A stretch of DNA of 64,000 nt from Acinetobacter sp. XH1741 (GTDB taxonomy: Bacteria > Pseudomonadota > Gammaproteobacteria > Pseudomonadales > Moraxellaceae), in the NCBI RefSeq assembly GCF_041021895.1, contig NZ_CP157428.1, positions 2,294,001-2,358,000 of the forward strand, written 5' to 3'. The notes beneath the pieces are model-generated. The model was not told where the DNA came from and ran no database searches. It saw nothing but the letters and a program-made list of their open reading frames with translations. Below are positions 40,569 to 50,006 of the stretch, in pieces. Each line of letters opens with the position of its first letter. Positions within the stretch are counted from its first letter, which is position 1. A program made the translations under genes and the position numbers.

Positions 40569-42143
40569 TTATAGTGTGTCTCTGGTCATCTCACCATTGA
40601 CTAGTCTTAAAATCTGCAACGGGTTGCTGTCTTTTAAAGCTTCCGGCAGTAAACTTTGCGGGTAGTTTTGATAGCACACTGGACGTAAGTAACGGTCAAT
40701 AGCCAAAGTACCAACTGAGGTGCCTCGTGCATCTGAGGTTGCTGGGTATGGACCGCCATGTACCATCGCATCACACACTTCAACACCTGTTGGATAACCA
40801 TTTAGAAGTAAACGGCCTGCTTTTTCTTCTAAAACTGGAACAACTTCTGCAAATTCGTTTAAGTCTGTCTCATCGGCAATTAAAGTCGCAGTCAGTTGAC
40901 CATTCATACTTTGTAAGGCCTGAATAAGTTGCGCTTTATTTTCAACTTCAATCACAACTGTTGCTGGCCCAAAGATTTCTTCTTGTAGAAGTTGGTCACC
41001 CGCCAGTAATAACTCAACATCAGCTTTAAACAGTTGTGGCTGTGCCTGATTGCCTTGCTGGGCTTGACCCGCCAAGTGTTCAATGCCTTGATGCTGGGTT
41101 AAATGTTCAAGACCTGCTGTATAGCTTTTTAAGGTTCCCGCATTGAGCATGGTCTGCGCAGGTTTGCCTCCCATGATTTCGGTCAGGTTGTGAATGAGTT
41201 GAGTAAATTCAGGTGACTTGATTCCCAAGATTAACCCCGGATTGGTACAAAACTGACCACAGCCGAGCACCACTGAATCTGCTAAGTCCTGTGCAATTTT
41301 GTCACCACGGTTTTTTAAGGCTTCCGGTAACATGAGCATGGGGTTAATACTGCTCATTTCAGCAAAAACGGGAATCGGTTGTGGACGAGCTGCTGCCATA
41401 TCACATAAAGCACGGCCGCCTCGGAGTGAACCTGTAAAACCAACTGCCTGTATTAAAGGATGTTTCACCAGTGGTTCACCAACACCATTACCATAAATCA
41501 TGTTAAATACGCCTTTGGGCATATTTGATTTTTCGACAGCACGTTCGATTGCTTGAGCCACAAAGTCTGCGGTGGCCATATGTCCGCTATGGGCTTTTAC
41601 CACCACAGAACAGCCCGCGGCTAAAGCTGAAGCTGTATCGCCACCTGCGGTTGAGAAAGCTAATGGGAAATTACTTGCCCCAAATACCGCAACAGGTCCA
41701 ACACCAATTTTAATCTGACGTAGGTCTGGACGCGGTAAAGGTTGACGTTCTGGTAAAGCTGTATCAATACGGGCACCTAAAAAGTCACCACGGCGTAGTA
41801 CTTTAGCAAACAGGCGCATTTGCCCACTGGTACGACCACGTTCACCTTGCAAACGCGCAAGTGGTAAAGCAGTTTCTTGTGAGACGATTTCTAGAAAATC
41901 TGTACCCAAGGCATCAAGTTCATCGGCAATGTTTTCTAAAAAACTAGCACGCTGTTCAGGTGATGTGTGGCGGTAAGTCTTAAATGCTTGGCTTGCTGCT
42001 TCACAGGCCTGATTTACTTCCTGTTCGGTTGCATGATGAAACTCATAAGGCAGAGCTTCGCCCGTTGTTGCATTTACACTTTTTAATAAAGTTGTACTTT
42101 GTGCACTGCGTGAACCGCCAATAAAGTTATGTCCAATAACCAT
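40569..42143 (-). CDS. 2,5-dioxopentanoate (alpha-ketoglutarate semialdehyde) dehydrogenase
   Basis: 524 residues from the ATG at 42143 (AGGA upstream). The open frame extends 21 codons more but overlaps the dehydratase gene. The protein belongs to the KGSADH branch of the aldehyde dehydrogenases: VAVFGASNFPLAFSTAGGDTASALAAGCSVVVKAH, the catalytic cysteine in GQFCTNPG and the final EEIFGP motif. It would oxidise 2,5-dioxopentanoate to 2-oxoglutarate with NAD(P). It is encoded directly after the dehydratase, with the FAH protein upstream, as in Weimberg-type pentonate or hexarate pathways. A 22-codon fossil of a similar gene is at 9343-9409. Confidence 0.88.
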   Translation of the reverse strand: MVIGHNFIGGSRSAQSTTLLKSVNATTGEALPYEFHHATEQEVNQACEAASQAFKTYRHTSPEQRASFLENIADELDALGTDFLEIVSQETALPLARLQGERGRTSGQMRLFAKVLRRGDFLGARIDTALPERQPLPRPDLRQIKIGVGPVAVFGASNFPLAFSTAGGDTASALAAGCSVVVKAHSGHMATADFVAQAIERAVEKSNMPKGVFNMIYGNGVGEPLVKHPLIQAVGFTGSLRGGRALCDMAAARPQPIPVFAEMSSINPMLMLPEALKNRGDKIAQDLADSVVLGCGQFCTNPGLILGIKSPEFTQLIHNLTEIMGGKPAQTMLNAGTLKSYTAGLEHLTQHQGIEHLAGQAQQGNQAQPQLFKADVELLLAGDQLLQEEIFGPATVVIEVENKAQLIQALQSMNGQLTATLIADETDLNEFAEVVPVLEEKAGRLLLNGYPTGVEVCDAMVHGGPYPATSDARGTSVGTLAIDRYLRPVCYQNYPQSLLPEALKDSNPLQILRLVNGEMTRDTL

Positions 42144-42165
42144 AGTAAATATCCTGAAATTAATA

Positions 42166-43953
42166 TTAATGAGAATGCCGTGGAAGATTATTTGGGTTGA
42201 CCACACGCATATATAAAGTTGCTGGCTCTAAGCAACCACCAGTTGATAGCTGACCGACCATGTTGCGATACATTTCTTGCCAAGGCGTTTGAGATTTAGA
42301 GACCGTCGGTTGCCACTCATGACGACGTTTTTCTAACTCTTCGTCTGAAATGAGAACATTGACCGAGCGATTGTTCAGATCAATACGCAAGCGATCGTTG
42401 GTTTTTAATAAGGCAATGCCGCCGCCCACCGCTGCTTCGGGTGACATATTTAAAATAGAAGGACTGGCAGATGTACCACTTTGACGGCCATCGCCTAGAC
42501 AAGGCAGAGAGTCAATGCCTTTTTTAATTAACTCTGCTGGTGGGGCCATGTTGACGACTTCGGCACTGCCTGGATAACCCACCGTGCCTGCACCCCGAAT
42601 CACTAAAATACAATGCTCATCAATATCTAAAGCAGGGTCGTTAATTCGGGCGTGGTAGTCTTCAGGACCTTCAAACACAATCGCTCTTGCTTCAAAGCTA
42701 TTTTCACTATTTGGGTCAGATAAATAGGTTTTCTTAAACGCTTCGCCAACTACAGACATTTTCATAATGGCGCTGTCAAAGAAATTACCACTCAGTACAA
42801 TAAAGCCCGCACCATGTTTAAGTGGCTGTTCATAGGGAAAAATGACATCTGCATTTGACGTTTTTGCATTTTTAGCAATTTCACCCATCGTTTTACCGCT
42901 GACCGATGCACAGTCTTCATGTAAAACACCTGCTTTTTGTAATTCATGCATAACCGCAGGAACGCCACCAGCGCGGTGAAAGCCTTCGCCTAAATATTTA
43001 CCCGCCGGCATACAGTTCACAATGAGTGGAATATTTTCTCCAACGCGTTGCCAGTCTTCTAAACTCAGCTCAATGCTCATATGGCGAGCAATAGCAATGA
43101 GGTGAGGAGGACAGTTACTAGAGGCGCCTAGCGCCGAGGCGACTGCAATGGCATTTTCAAAAGATTGTTTAGTCATGATTTTAGAGGGGCGTAAATCTTC
43201 TAAAACCATTTCGCAAATTCTTTTTCCTGTCATATAGGCCATTTGGCCGCGCTCACGATACGGCGCGGGAATGCTTGCACATGTGGGTAAAGACATGCCC
43301 AAAGCTTCTGCCAAAGCATTCATAGAAAGTGCTGTACCCATGGTGTTGCAATGCCCAACCGAAGGTGATGCCGAAGTGGTCATTTCCATGAACCCTTCAT
43401 AATCAATTTCACCCGTGGCCAGTAAATTTCGAGCATGCCAAAGCACTGTGCCAGAGCCAATTAATTCACCTTTAAAGTGACCGTCCAGCATTGGGCCGCC
43501 AGATAAAACAATGGCTGGTAAATCGGTTGTCGCGGCTGCCATTAAACAAGCAGGTGTGGTTTTATCACAGCCTGTAGTGAGTACCACGCCATCAAGGGGA
43601 TAGCCATGTAATATTTCAACTAAACCCAAGTAAGCTAAGTTTCTGTCTAATGCAGCAGTAGGGCGACGAGACTGTTCTGCAATCGGGTGAACAGGAAATT
43701 CCATGGGAATACCGCCCGCATCACGAATACCCGCTTTAACCCGTTCAGCTAGTTCTTTGTGATGACGATTACAGGGGGTTAAATCACTACCAGTTTGGGC
43801 AATGCCAATAATTGGGCGACCCGACTGTAACTCGGCACGGGTCAACCCATAATTCATATAACGTTCAACATAAAGCGCTGTCATATCAGCATGTGTAGGA
43901 TCATCAAACCATTCTTGGCTACGTAAAAAAATCCGTTTATCTTGATCATTCAT
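42166..43953 (-). CDS. IlvD/Edd-family sugar-acid dehydratase (xylonate/arabinonate type)
   Basis: 595 residues from the ATG at 43953, which follows GAAGGAT; a GTG five codons earlier was not used. Cysteines for the Fe-S cluster are in GCDKTTPACLMA and VGHCNTMGTA, and LPTCASIPAPYRERGQ is the usual following motif. Other family signs are AGGVPAVMHEL, GRQSGTSASPS and DGR. It is nearest in layout to D-xylonate or L-arabinonate dehydratases (about 590 residues). The aldehyde dehydrogenase follows 22 bases later. It would turn a sugar acid into its 2-keto-3-deoxy form. The exact acid is not certain. Confidence 0.88.
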   Translation of the reverse strand: MNDQDKRIFLRSQEWFDDPTHADMTALYVERYMNYGLTRAELQSGRPIIGIAQTGSDLTPCNRHHKELAERVKAGIRDAGGIPMEFPVHPIAEQSRRPTAALDRNLAYLGLVEILHGYPLDGVVLTTGCDKTTPACLMAAATTDLPAIVLSGGPMLDGHFKGELIGSGTVLWHARNLLATGEIDYEGFMEMTTSASPSVGHCNTMGTALSMNALAEALGMSLPTCASIPAPYRERGQMAYMTGKRICEMVLEDLRPSKIMTKQSFENAIAVASALGASSNCPPHLIAIARHMSIELSLEDWQRVGENIPLIVNCMPAGKYLGEGFHRAGGVPAVMHELQKAGVLHEDCASVSGKTMGEIAKNAKTSNADVIFPYEQPLKHGAGFIVLSGNFFDSAIMKMSVVGEAFKKTYLSDPNSENSFEARAIVFEGPEDYHARINDPALDIDEHCILVIRGAGTVGYPGSAEVVNMAPPAELIKKGIDSLPCLGDGRQSGTSASPSILNMSPEAAVGGGIALLKTNDRLRIDLNNRSVNVLISDEELEKRRHEWQPTVSKSQTPWQEMYRNMVGQLSTGGCLEPATLYMRVVNPNNLPRHSH

Positions 43954-44040
43954 TTTTAGATCCTTCACTCATACTTTTTGAAATTTAATTTTTTTCACGA
44001 GATGAATCTTCCGATTCAGCCGCCCCATAATACGTGAAAA

Positions 44041-45216
44041 TTACAATAATTCGCGTTGCTTCAAATTACGAATTAATGCATTTATTCCAAAATTCCACGG
44101 GGTTGCTTTGTCGCTAGTCATGACCGTGTTGTATAACGTGCCGAGTTTGGGTGAATGAATACGGACCACATCTCCGACTTTATGGGTAAAGCCTGCGCCA
44201 GCTTGTTCTCGATCTTGGGTAGGGGCAAATAAAGTGCCTAAGAACAACACAAAGCCATCTGGATATTGGTGATTTTCATTCAGCGTTTGCTGAATTAAAT
44301 CTTCAGGGTCGCGGCTAATTTGTGACATAGAGCTAATGCCATTGAGCACAAAGTTATCTGTACCTTCAATTTGCAATTCAACATCGCAAGTGCGGATATC
44401 ATTTAAACTAAATGTTGAGTCAAAAAGACGAATAAATGGGCCAATTGCACATGAAGCGTTGTTATCTTTTGCTTTACTTAATAGCAAAGCACTACGACCT
44501 TCAAAGTCCCTTAAATTCACGTCATTGCCTAAAGTCGCCCCTAAAATTTTACCTTGGCTGTTGGCAACCAATACTACTTCTGGTTCTGGGTTATTCCACT
44601 CAGACTTAGGGTGAATACCAATGTTTTGACCCGTTCCTACGGCTGCTAAAACCGGTGCTTTAGTAAAAATTTCAGCGTCGGTGCCAATACCTACTTCAAG
44701 GTATTGAGACCACATCTTTTGTTCAATTAAATATTCTTTGAGTTGCAGGGCTTTTTCAGAACCGGGTTCAATAGTTTTTAAATTATCGCCAATAACCCCT
44801 TGTACTATTTCACGAATAGATTGAGCTTTTTGAGCATCGCCACCGGCTTGTTCTTCAATCACGCGCTCTAACATGCTTGCTGCAAAAGTAACACCAGCCG
44901 CTTTAATCACTTGCAGATCAATGGGTGCTAAAAAATAAGCTTTGTTTTTGTCCGGTTCAGCGACTGTATTTGCAAATAACTCATCAATTGAACCGATTAA
45001 TTTTCCTTCAATTTCAGATAAGGCTTTTAAAGGATCTGAACTTTCAAGCAACTGAGAAATAGTATGAAACTTCTCTGAAATATCAAAAACCTGATTGCCT
45101 TTTAAAAGAATCGGTGATGGCCCTGAAATTTGATTTGGAATCCATGCACGACCAATTAAACATCCTTGTGTCGCGTCGTCTGGTAATGAGTTCTGGGAAT
45201 TTAACGTAAAGTTCAT
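44041..45216 (-). CDS. FAH-family protein, XylX-like 2-keto-3-deoxypentonate dehydratase
   Basis: 391 residues, close to the 385-390 of XylX proteins, which are longer than simple fumarylacetoacetases. The N-terminal 150 residues are specific to this group. The C-terminal FAH domain shows NPEPEVVLVANSQGKILGATLGNDVNLRD with the metal-binding Glu pair and FEGRSALLLSKAKDN. It would convert 2-keto-3-deoxypentonate to the semialdehyde oxidised by the KGSADH. It diverges from a LysR gene and heads the operon with dehydratase and aldehyde dehydrogenase. Confidence 0.82.
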   Translation of the reverse strand: MNFTLNSQNSLPDDATQGCLIGRAWIPNQISGPSPILLKGNQVFDISEKFHTISQLLESSDPLKALSEIEGKLIGSIDELFANTVAEPDKNKAYFLAPIDLQVIKAAGVTFAASMLERVIEEQAGGDAQKAQSIREIVQGVIGDNLKTIEPGSEKALQLKEYLIEQKMWSQYLEVGIGTDAEIFTKAPVLAAVGTGQNIGIHPKSEWNNPEPEVVLVANSQGKILGATLGNDVNLRDFEGRSALLLSKAKDNNASCAIGPFIRLFDSTFSLNDIRTCDVELQIEGTDNFVLNGISSMSQISRDPEDLIQQTLNENHQYPDGFVLFLGTLFAPTQDREQAGAGFTHKVGDVVRIHSPKLGTLYNTVMTSDKATPWNFGINALIRNLKQRELL

Positions 45217-45295
45217 TTAAAGCATCCTTCTTTTATTTGAAATCATGATATGGTTCTTATTTAATAAACACCAATCGTAATAATTTAATTATTAA

Positions 45296-45310
45296 TAACG
45301 AATAGTTATC
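45296..45310. promoter_or_regulatory. LysR-box-like dyad between LysR and the XylX-like gene
   Basis: ATAAC-N5-GTTAT, a T-N11-A type palindrome that lies 17 bases before the LysR start. A second dyad (TAATAATT-T-AATTATTA, 45279-45295) adjoins it. Both are in the divergent promoter region. Confidence 0.5.
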
Positions 45311-45326
45311 AAAAAGGATTTTTATA

Positions 45327-46262
45327 ATGGCAGATTTAACTTACGCGAGTTTAAATAATTGGTTGAAATTCAAGCATTTGGTTTTGTTGGAAACATTGGC
45401 AAGAACCAATAACATGCATTTGGCTGCCGAGCAGATGAATTTAAGTCAACCTGCGTTGAGTAAAATGCTAAAAGAAATAGAAGGATTACTCGGCTTTGCT
45501 GTTTTTGAGCGTTTACCTCGAAATATGCCGGTAACAGCTTTGGGAGAACATGTGATTCGCTATGCACAGCGTGTTTTAAATGATGCAAAGCATTTTGTTG
45601 AAGATATTGAAATTTTACGTTTGGGTGGACACGGTTTTTTAAAGGTAGGTGGTATTTTTGCTGCAACTGCTGTTTTGATTCCGAACTCAATTATCGAAAT
45701 TAAGAAACAGTGGCCATTACTTTCTATCGATGTGGTGGAACAAACCAGTGATCACTTAATGGAAATGCTCAATGAGCATACTTTAGATTTAGCCATAGGT
45801 CGCTTCACTGATGTTACGCAAAGCCAGTTTTTTGATTTTCAACCTTTAGGCCCAGAGCCGTTTTGTATTGTTGTAAATAATGCTCATCCATGTGCCAAGA
45901 AAAAGTTTTGTACTTTAGAAGAATTATTAAATTGGCCGTGGGTACTTTATCCTAAAGGCACTCCAATTCGAGAACGTATGGAAGGTGCATTTGCCCGTGC
46001 AAAAGTAAAAGTACCTTTAAATACGGTAAATACCATGTCCATGCAGACCTTTTTACAAATATTAAAAGGCGCACCAATGGTCGGTATGTTGCCAGAAGCG
46101 ATGGTGACAGATCAGGTGAAAGAAGGGCATTTACAGATTTTAGAAACGGATCTGATTTTAGATGCACAAGATTATGGAATTTTGACCCGTAAAGATGAGC
46201 CAGTTTCTGACATTGCCTCGACCTTTATCGACATTTTATTAAAGAGTGCAAAACCTAAGTAA
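45327..46262 (+). CDS. LysR family regulator of the sugar-acid locus
   Basis: 311 residues. The helix-turn-helix region LKFKHLVLLETLARTNNMHLAAEQMNLSQPALSKMLKEIEGLLG is of the GbpR/GalR-like LysR group, in which regulators of sugar-acid catabolism are frequent. The effector-binding domain follows (FLKVGGIFAATAVLIPNSI). It diverges from the XylX-like operon and precedes the DenD-like operon; both are probable targets. A ribosome site AAAGGA is present, and a terminator follows the gene. Confidence 0.9.
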   Translation: MADLTYASLNNWLKFKHLVLLETLARTNNMHLAAEQMNLSQPALSKMLKEIEGLLGFAVFERLPRNMPVTALGEHVIRYAQRVLNDAKHFVEDIEILRLGGHGFLKVGGIFAATAVLIPNSIIEIKKQWPLLSIDVVEQTSDHLMEMLNEHTLDLAIGRFTDVTQSQFFDFQPLGPEPFCIVVNNAHPCAKKKFCTLEELLNWPWVLYPKGTPIRERMEGAFARAKVKVPLNTVNTMSMQTFLQILKGAPMVGMLPEAMVTDQVKEGHLQILETDLILDAQDYGILTRKDEPVSDIASTFIDILLKSAKPK

Positions 46263-46273
46263 ACTAAGCAGTT

Positions 46274-46305
46274 AGCCCTAAGTTATATACCTATTTAGGG
46301 CTTTT
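46274..46305 (+). terminator. Terminator of the LysR gene
   Basis: AGCCCTAA and TTAGGGCT form an 8-bp stem with a 13-base loop and a short T-run. Confidence 0.65.
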
Positions 46306-46490
46306 AAACATTAAAAATAACAAAGAAAGTCTAGGCGTGGGGAAGCAAGTTCGCCCATATAAAAATGATATTAAAAAGTTATCAATATTTAGAAATTATT
46401 CATTGGAAATTATTGAAAGTACTCCTTATCGTTTAATTCACGATGATTAAAAAAGTTTTAAGTCAATAAAAATTAGGAAAGGATCCCTGT

Positions 46491-47462
46491 ATGAATGTAC
46501 TAATCACTGGTGGTACCGGTTTTATTGGAAAACAAATTGCTAAAGAGATTTTAAAGACGGGTAGCCTGACTTTAGATGACCATCAACCCAAACCTATCAA
46601 TAAAATTATTCTGTTTGATGCATTTGCTGGCGATGATTTACCGCAAGACCCACGAATTGAAGTGGTGGTAGGTGATATTACCGATAAAACCACTGTGGCA
46701 AATATTACAGAAAATATTGATGTTGTTTGGCATTTGGCTGCCGTTGTTAGCTCGGCAGCAGAGGCAGATTTTGATTTAGGTATGGACGTTAACCTGTATG
46801 GACTCTTAAATTTATTAGAAGAATTAAGAAAAAAACAAACAACGCCTCGAGTCATATTTGCTAGTGGCTGTGCTGTATTTGGTGGCAGCTTACCAGAAGT
46901 TGTGACAGATGAGACGGTGGTTACCCCCAAATCTTCTTACGGTATGCAAAAAGCTGTAGGGGAATTACTGGTTTCAGATTATTCACGTAAAGGTTTTATT
47001 GATGGCCGTATTTTAAGATTACCGACTATTGTGGTTCGTCCCGGTAAACCCAATAAAGCAGCATCTACCTTTTTTAGCTCGATTATACGTGAACCGTTAA
47101 AAGGCGAAACAGCAGTTTGCCCAGTACCCTCAGATACCCCAGTTTTTGTTACTTCACCACGGCGCTGTGTCGAGTCAATGATTAAGGCTGCGTCCATTTC
47201 TTCAGATGTACTTCAAGATAACCGAATTATTCCTCTACCGGGATTAACCGTCACCGTTAAACAAATGCTCGATGCGCTGGAAAATGTTGCAGGTAAACAA
47301 GCAACCGATTTAGTGCAATGGCAAGAAGATCAAACTATTCAACGTATTGTTAAAAGTTGGCCTGTTCAGGTGAAAGCTGAATATGCCGAATCTTTAGGTT
47401 TCCGAGCGGATGAAAATTTTGAAAGCGTAATTCAGGCACATATAGAAGATACCCAAAATTAA
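46491..47462 (+). CDS. NAD-dependent epimerase/dehydratase, D-erythronate dehydrogenase-like (DenD)
   Basis: 323 residues. Extended-SDR motifs are VLITGGTGFIGKQIA (cofactor loop), WHLAAVVSSAAEADFD and YGMQK (catalytic Tyr-Lys), with SGCAVFGG before them. The pattern RLPTIVVRPGKPNKAASTFFSSIIREPL is typical of the DenD group, which oxidises four-carbon sugar acids. A strong ribosome site (AAAGGA) precedes the ATG. It forms an operon with an ACS transporter and a beta-hydroxyacid dehydrogenase. The actual substrate could be another aldonate. Confidence 0.82.
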   Translation: MNVLITGGTGFIGKQIAKEILKTGSLTLDDHQPKPINKIILFDAFAGDDLPQDPRIEVVVGDITDKTTVANITENIDVVWHLAAVVSSAAEADFDLGMDVNLYGLLNLLEELRKKQTTPRVIFASGCAVFGGSLPEVVTDETVVTPKSSYGMQKAVGELLVSDYSRKGFIDGRILRLPTIVVRPGKPNKAASTFFSSIIREPLKGETAVCPVPSDTPVFVTSPRRCVESMIKAASISSDVLQDNRIIPLPGLTVTVKQMLDALENVAGKQATDLVQWQEDQTIQRIVKSWPVQVKAEYAESLGFRADENFESVIQAHIEDTQN

Positions 47463-47495
47463 TGGCAGTGATCGCCAGTTGATGTGAGAGTTATT

Positions 47496-48872
47496 ATGGA
47501 AGATATCAAGAATATAACTGCTCTTGAAGAGCAGACAATTAAGCGTATTTCGAGTCGAATTATCCCGTTTCTTATTATTTTATTCATTATGGCATTTCTA
47601 GATAGAACCAATATTGGTTTTGCTGCGCTACATATGAATGATGCACTTGGCATTACTCAAACCATTTTTGGGTTAGGTGCTGGTGTATTTTTCTTGGGTT
47701 ATTTTATTGCTGAAGTACCGAGTAATATCTTACTTCATCGTTTTGGAGCACGGATCTGGATTGCCCGAATCATGATTACTTGGGGAATCATTGCAGGACT
47801 TATGGGGTTTATCCATAGCGGTACGCAGTTTATTGTTTTGCGGTTTTTACTGGGTATTGCCGAAGCGGGTTTCTTTCCGGGTGTAATCTTTTATTTAACC
47901 CTGTGGTTTCCTGCAAAATATCGTGCTCGTGTTTTTGCCACGTTCTATCTTGGACTGCCAATTGCTCAAATTATTGGAGCCCCAATTTCGGTTGGTCTTA
48001 TGCAATGGGGCAATACCATTGGCTATGAAGGCTGGCGTTTGATGTATATTTTAGAAGGTATTCCTTCAATTATTTTAGGATTGATTTGTCTAAAATATTT
48101 AACCAATAACCCAAAAGAAGCCGAGTGGTTAACGGCTGAGCAGCGTCAATGGTTAATGACCACCTTAGAACGCGAAGAAAAAGAAAAACAGCAATCTACA
48201 CAAGCTGCGTTAACCAAAGGTGAAATGATTAAACAAGTGTTTAAAAATCCATTGGTCTGGATTATGTCCATTGCCTATTTTGGAATTACCTCTGGTTCAA
48301 ACGCGATGTTTTTCTTCTTACCAAGTGTTTTAGAGTCATTCCGTAACACCTTTGGTATGCAAATTAGCCTGATTCAAAACGGTTTACTGACCGCTATTCC
48401 ATATGCTTTTGCAGCCATAGGCATGGTTTTATGGAGCCGCCGTTCTGACCGTAAACAAGAGCGTTATAAACACGGTGCTTGTGCTGCACTCATGGCTGCT
48501 TCAGCAATTGCAATTGCTTTAATTGTGAATCAACCTTGGGCAATTATTGTCGGTTTTATTCTTCTTGCGATTGGTGTATTTAGCGCAATTAATATTTTCT
48601 GGACCATTCCGGGTCAAACTTTAACGGGTGTGGGCGCTGCTGCCGGAATTGGTTTAATTAACTCAGTTGGTAACTTAAGTGGTTTTACGGGTCCCTATTT
48701 AACAGGCTATTTATATACAACTACAGGCACTTATACAGTCGCATTCCTTGCTATTGCTGGGTTTGTTGCTATGGGGGGCTTAGCACTACTGTTATTGGCA
48801 AAGTTAAAATCGAATAGCTCCAAAGTACAACAGCAGCAGCTTAAAGTGCGTACTGCTACGGAGATGAAATAA
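47496..48872 (+). CDS. MFS transporter, ACS family (sugar-acid type)
   Basis: 458 residues from the ATG at 47496, with GAGAG upstream; a GTG four codons earlier is weaker. Twelve segments and the signatures SSRIIPFLIILFIMAFLDRT, NIGFAALHMND and GARIWIARIMITWGIIAG identify the ACS family. Members of this family import galactonate, glucarate and tartrate-like acids. It lies between the DenD-like and beta-hydroxyacid dehydrogenase genes and overlaps the latter by one base (TAATG). It probably supplies the substrate of the locus. Confidence 0.9.
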   Translation: MEDIKNITALEEQTIKRISSRIIPFLIILFIMAFLDRTNIGFAALHMNDALGITQTIFGLGAGVFFLGYFIAEVPSNILLHRFGARIWIARIMITWGIIAGLMGFIHSGTQFIVLRFLLGIAEAGFFPGVIFYLTLWFPAKYRARVFATFYLGLPIAQIIGAPISVGLMQWGNTIGYEGWRLMYILEGIPSIILGLICLKYLTNNPKEAEWLTAEQRQWLMTTLEREEKEKQQSTQAALTKGEMIKQVFKNPLVWIMSIAYFGITSGSNAMFFFLPSVLESFRNTFGMQISLIQNGLLTAIPYAFAAIGMVLWSRRSDRKQERYKHGACAALMAASAIAIALIVNQPWAIIVGFILLAIGVFSAINIFWTIPGQTLTGVGAAAGIGLINSVGNLSGFTGPYLTGYLYTTTGTYTVAFLAIAGFVAMGGLALLLLAKLKSNSSKVQQQQLKVRTATEMK

Positions 48873-49744
48873 TGGCATCTATTGGATTTGTTGGTACAGG
48901 CATTATGGGCATGCCAATGGCCATGAACTTATTAAAAGCTGGCCATCAGGTACAGGTCTGGAATAGAACTTCAGCTAAAGCAAATACTTTAAAACAAGCG
49001 GGTGCCTATATTTGCAGTGAACTTGAACAAGTCGGAAAAGATGTAGATTTTCTAATTTGTATGCTCAGCGATGGAAAAACATGTGATGAAGTTCTGTTTA
49101 AAGAACATGGCGCAGTCTCACAGTTAAAACCCGAAAGCACGGTAATTGTTATGAGCTCAATACCTGTTGAAGTTGCAAAAGCGCAAAGTGAAAAATGTAA
49201 AGAACTCGGACTTAAGTATTTGGATGCACCGGTTTCTGGCGGAGAAAAAGGTGCCCAAAACGCAAGTTTAGCGATTATGGTTGGTGGTGAGCATTCAACC
49301 TTTGAACAGGCTAAAATTGTTTTAGAAGCAATGGGTCGACCCGTTTTAGTGGGTGGCGCTGGCTGTGGTGAGCTTGCTAAATTGGTCAATCAAATGATTG
49401 TGGCAACTACCATTGCAACAGTAAGTGAGGGTTTATTGCTTGCTCGTCAAGCAGGAGCTGACCTGGTAAAACTTAAACAAGCACTAACAGGCGGTTTTGC
49501 AGATTCGCCAATTTTACAACAGCATGGCGAACGTATATTAACTCGAAACTTCAAACCGGGAGGCACCGCTCGAACCCAGCATAAAGATATAAATACCGCT
49601 GTTTGCTATGCCAAATCATTAGAGTTGAATTTACCAGTTGCCGAGTTGGTCAATCAGCTCTTTGAAAATATGGTAGTCGCTGGTGATGGTGAACTTGATC
49701 ATTCTGGTTTAATTCGTGAATTAGAGCGAATGAACGATGTCTAA
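48872..49744 (+). CDS. NAD(P)-dependent beta-hydroxyacid dehydrogenase (tartronate-semialdehyde/threonate type)
   Basis: 290 residues. IGFVGTGIMGMPMAMNLLKAGH is split by the GxGxxG loop of this family; DAPVSGGEKGAQNASLAIMVGG is the substrate-binding motif and GELAKLVNQMIV carries the catalytic Lys. It could reduce tartronate semialdehyde or oxidise a four-carbon acid such as L-threonate. Translation is coupled to the transporter (TAATG). Confidence 0.88.
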   Translation: MASIGFVGTGIMGMPMAMNLLKAGHQVQVWNRTSAKANTLKQAGAYICSELEQVGKDVDFLICMLSDGKTCDEVLFKEHGAVSQLKPESTVIVMSSIPVEVAKAQSEKCKELGLKYLDAPVSGGEKGAQNASLAIMVGGEHSTFEQAKIVLEAMGRPVLVGGAGCGELAKLVNQMIVATTIATVSEGLLLARQAGADLVKLKQALTGGFADSPILQQHGERILTRNFKPGGTARTQHKDINTAVCYAKSLELNLPVAELVNQLFENMVVAGDGELDHSGLIRELERMNDV

Positions 49745-50006
49745 TATTGCTTTACTTAAAATCGGTATATCTTAATTTATTCATAAAAAGGCAGCAGATT
49801 CTTTCTACTGCCTATTCAAACTCATCTGTAGTTACTGGCATCCTTATTGCTTAATCATACTTATATTCTTCATTGCATTTGATTTAATACTATATAAATG
49901 ATGATTCAATCCGTCTTGCGCCATTATGGTGTTTTTTTCACATGAAAAATGCACTAAATAGACACATCTTTTTATTTTGCACCACCTTTGTGCATCGGTT
50001 GCCGAA

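Noticed and set aside
42144..42206. Upstream start for the aldehyde dehydrogenase
   Set aside because: It would overlap the dehydratase gene by about 40 bases and lacks family similarity; the ATG at 42143 has AGGA.
49745..50006. Cobalamin or other riboswitch before the ABC importer
   Set aside because: Only a small GCAC/GTGC hairpin near the start was seen; no conserved riboswitch core was recognised.
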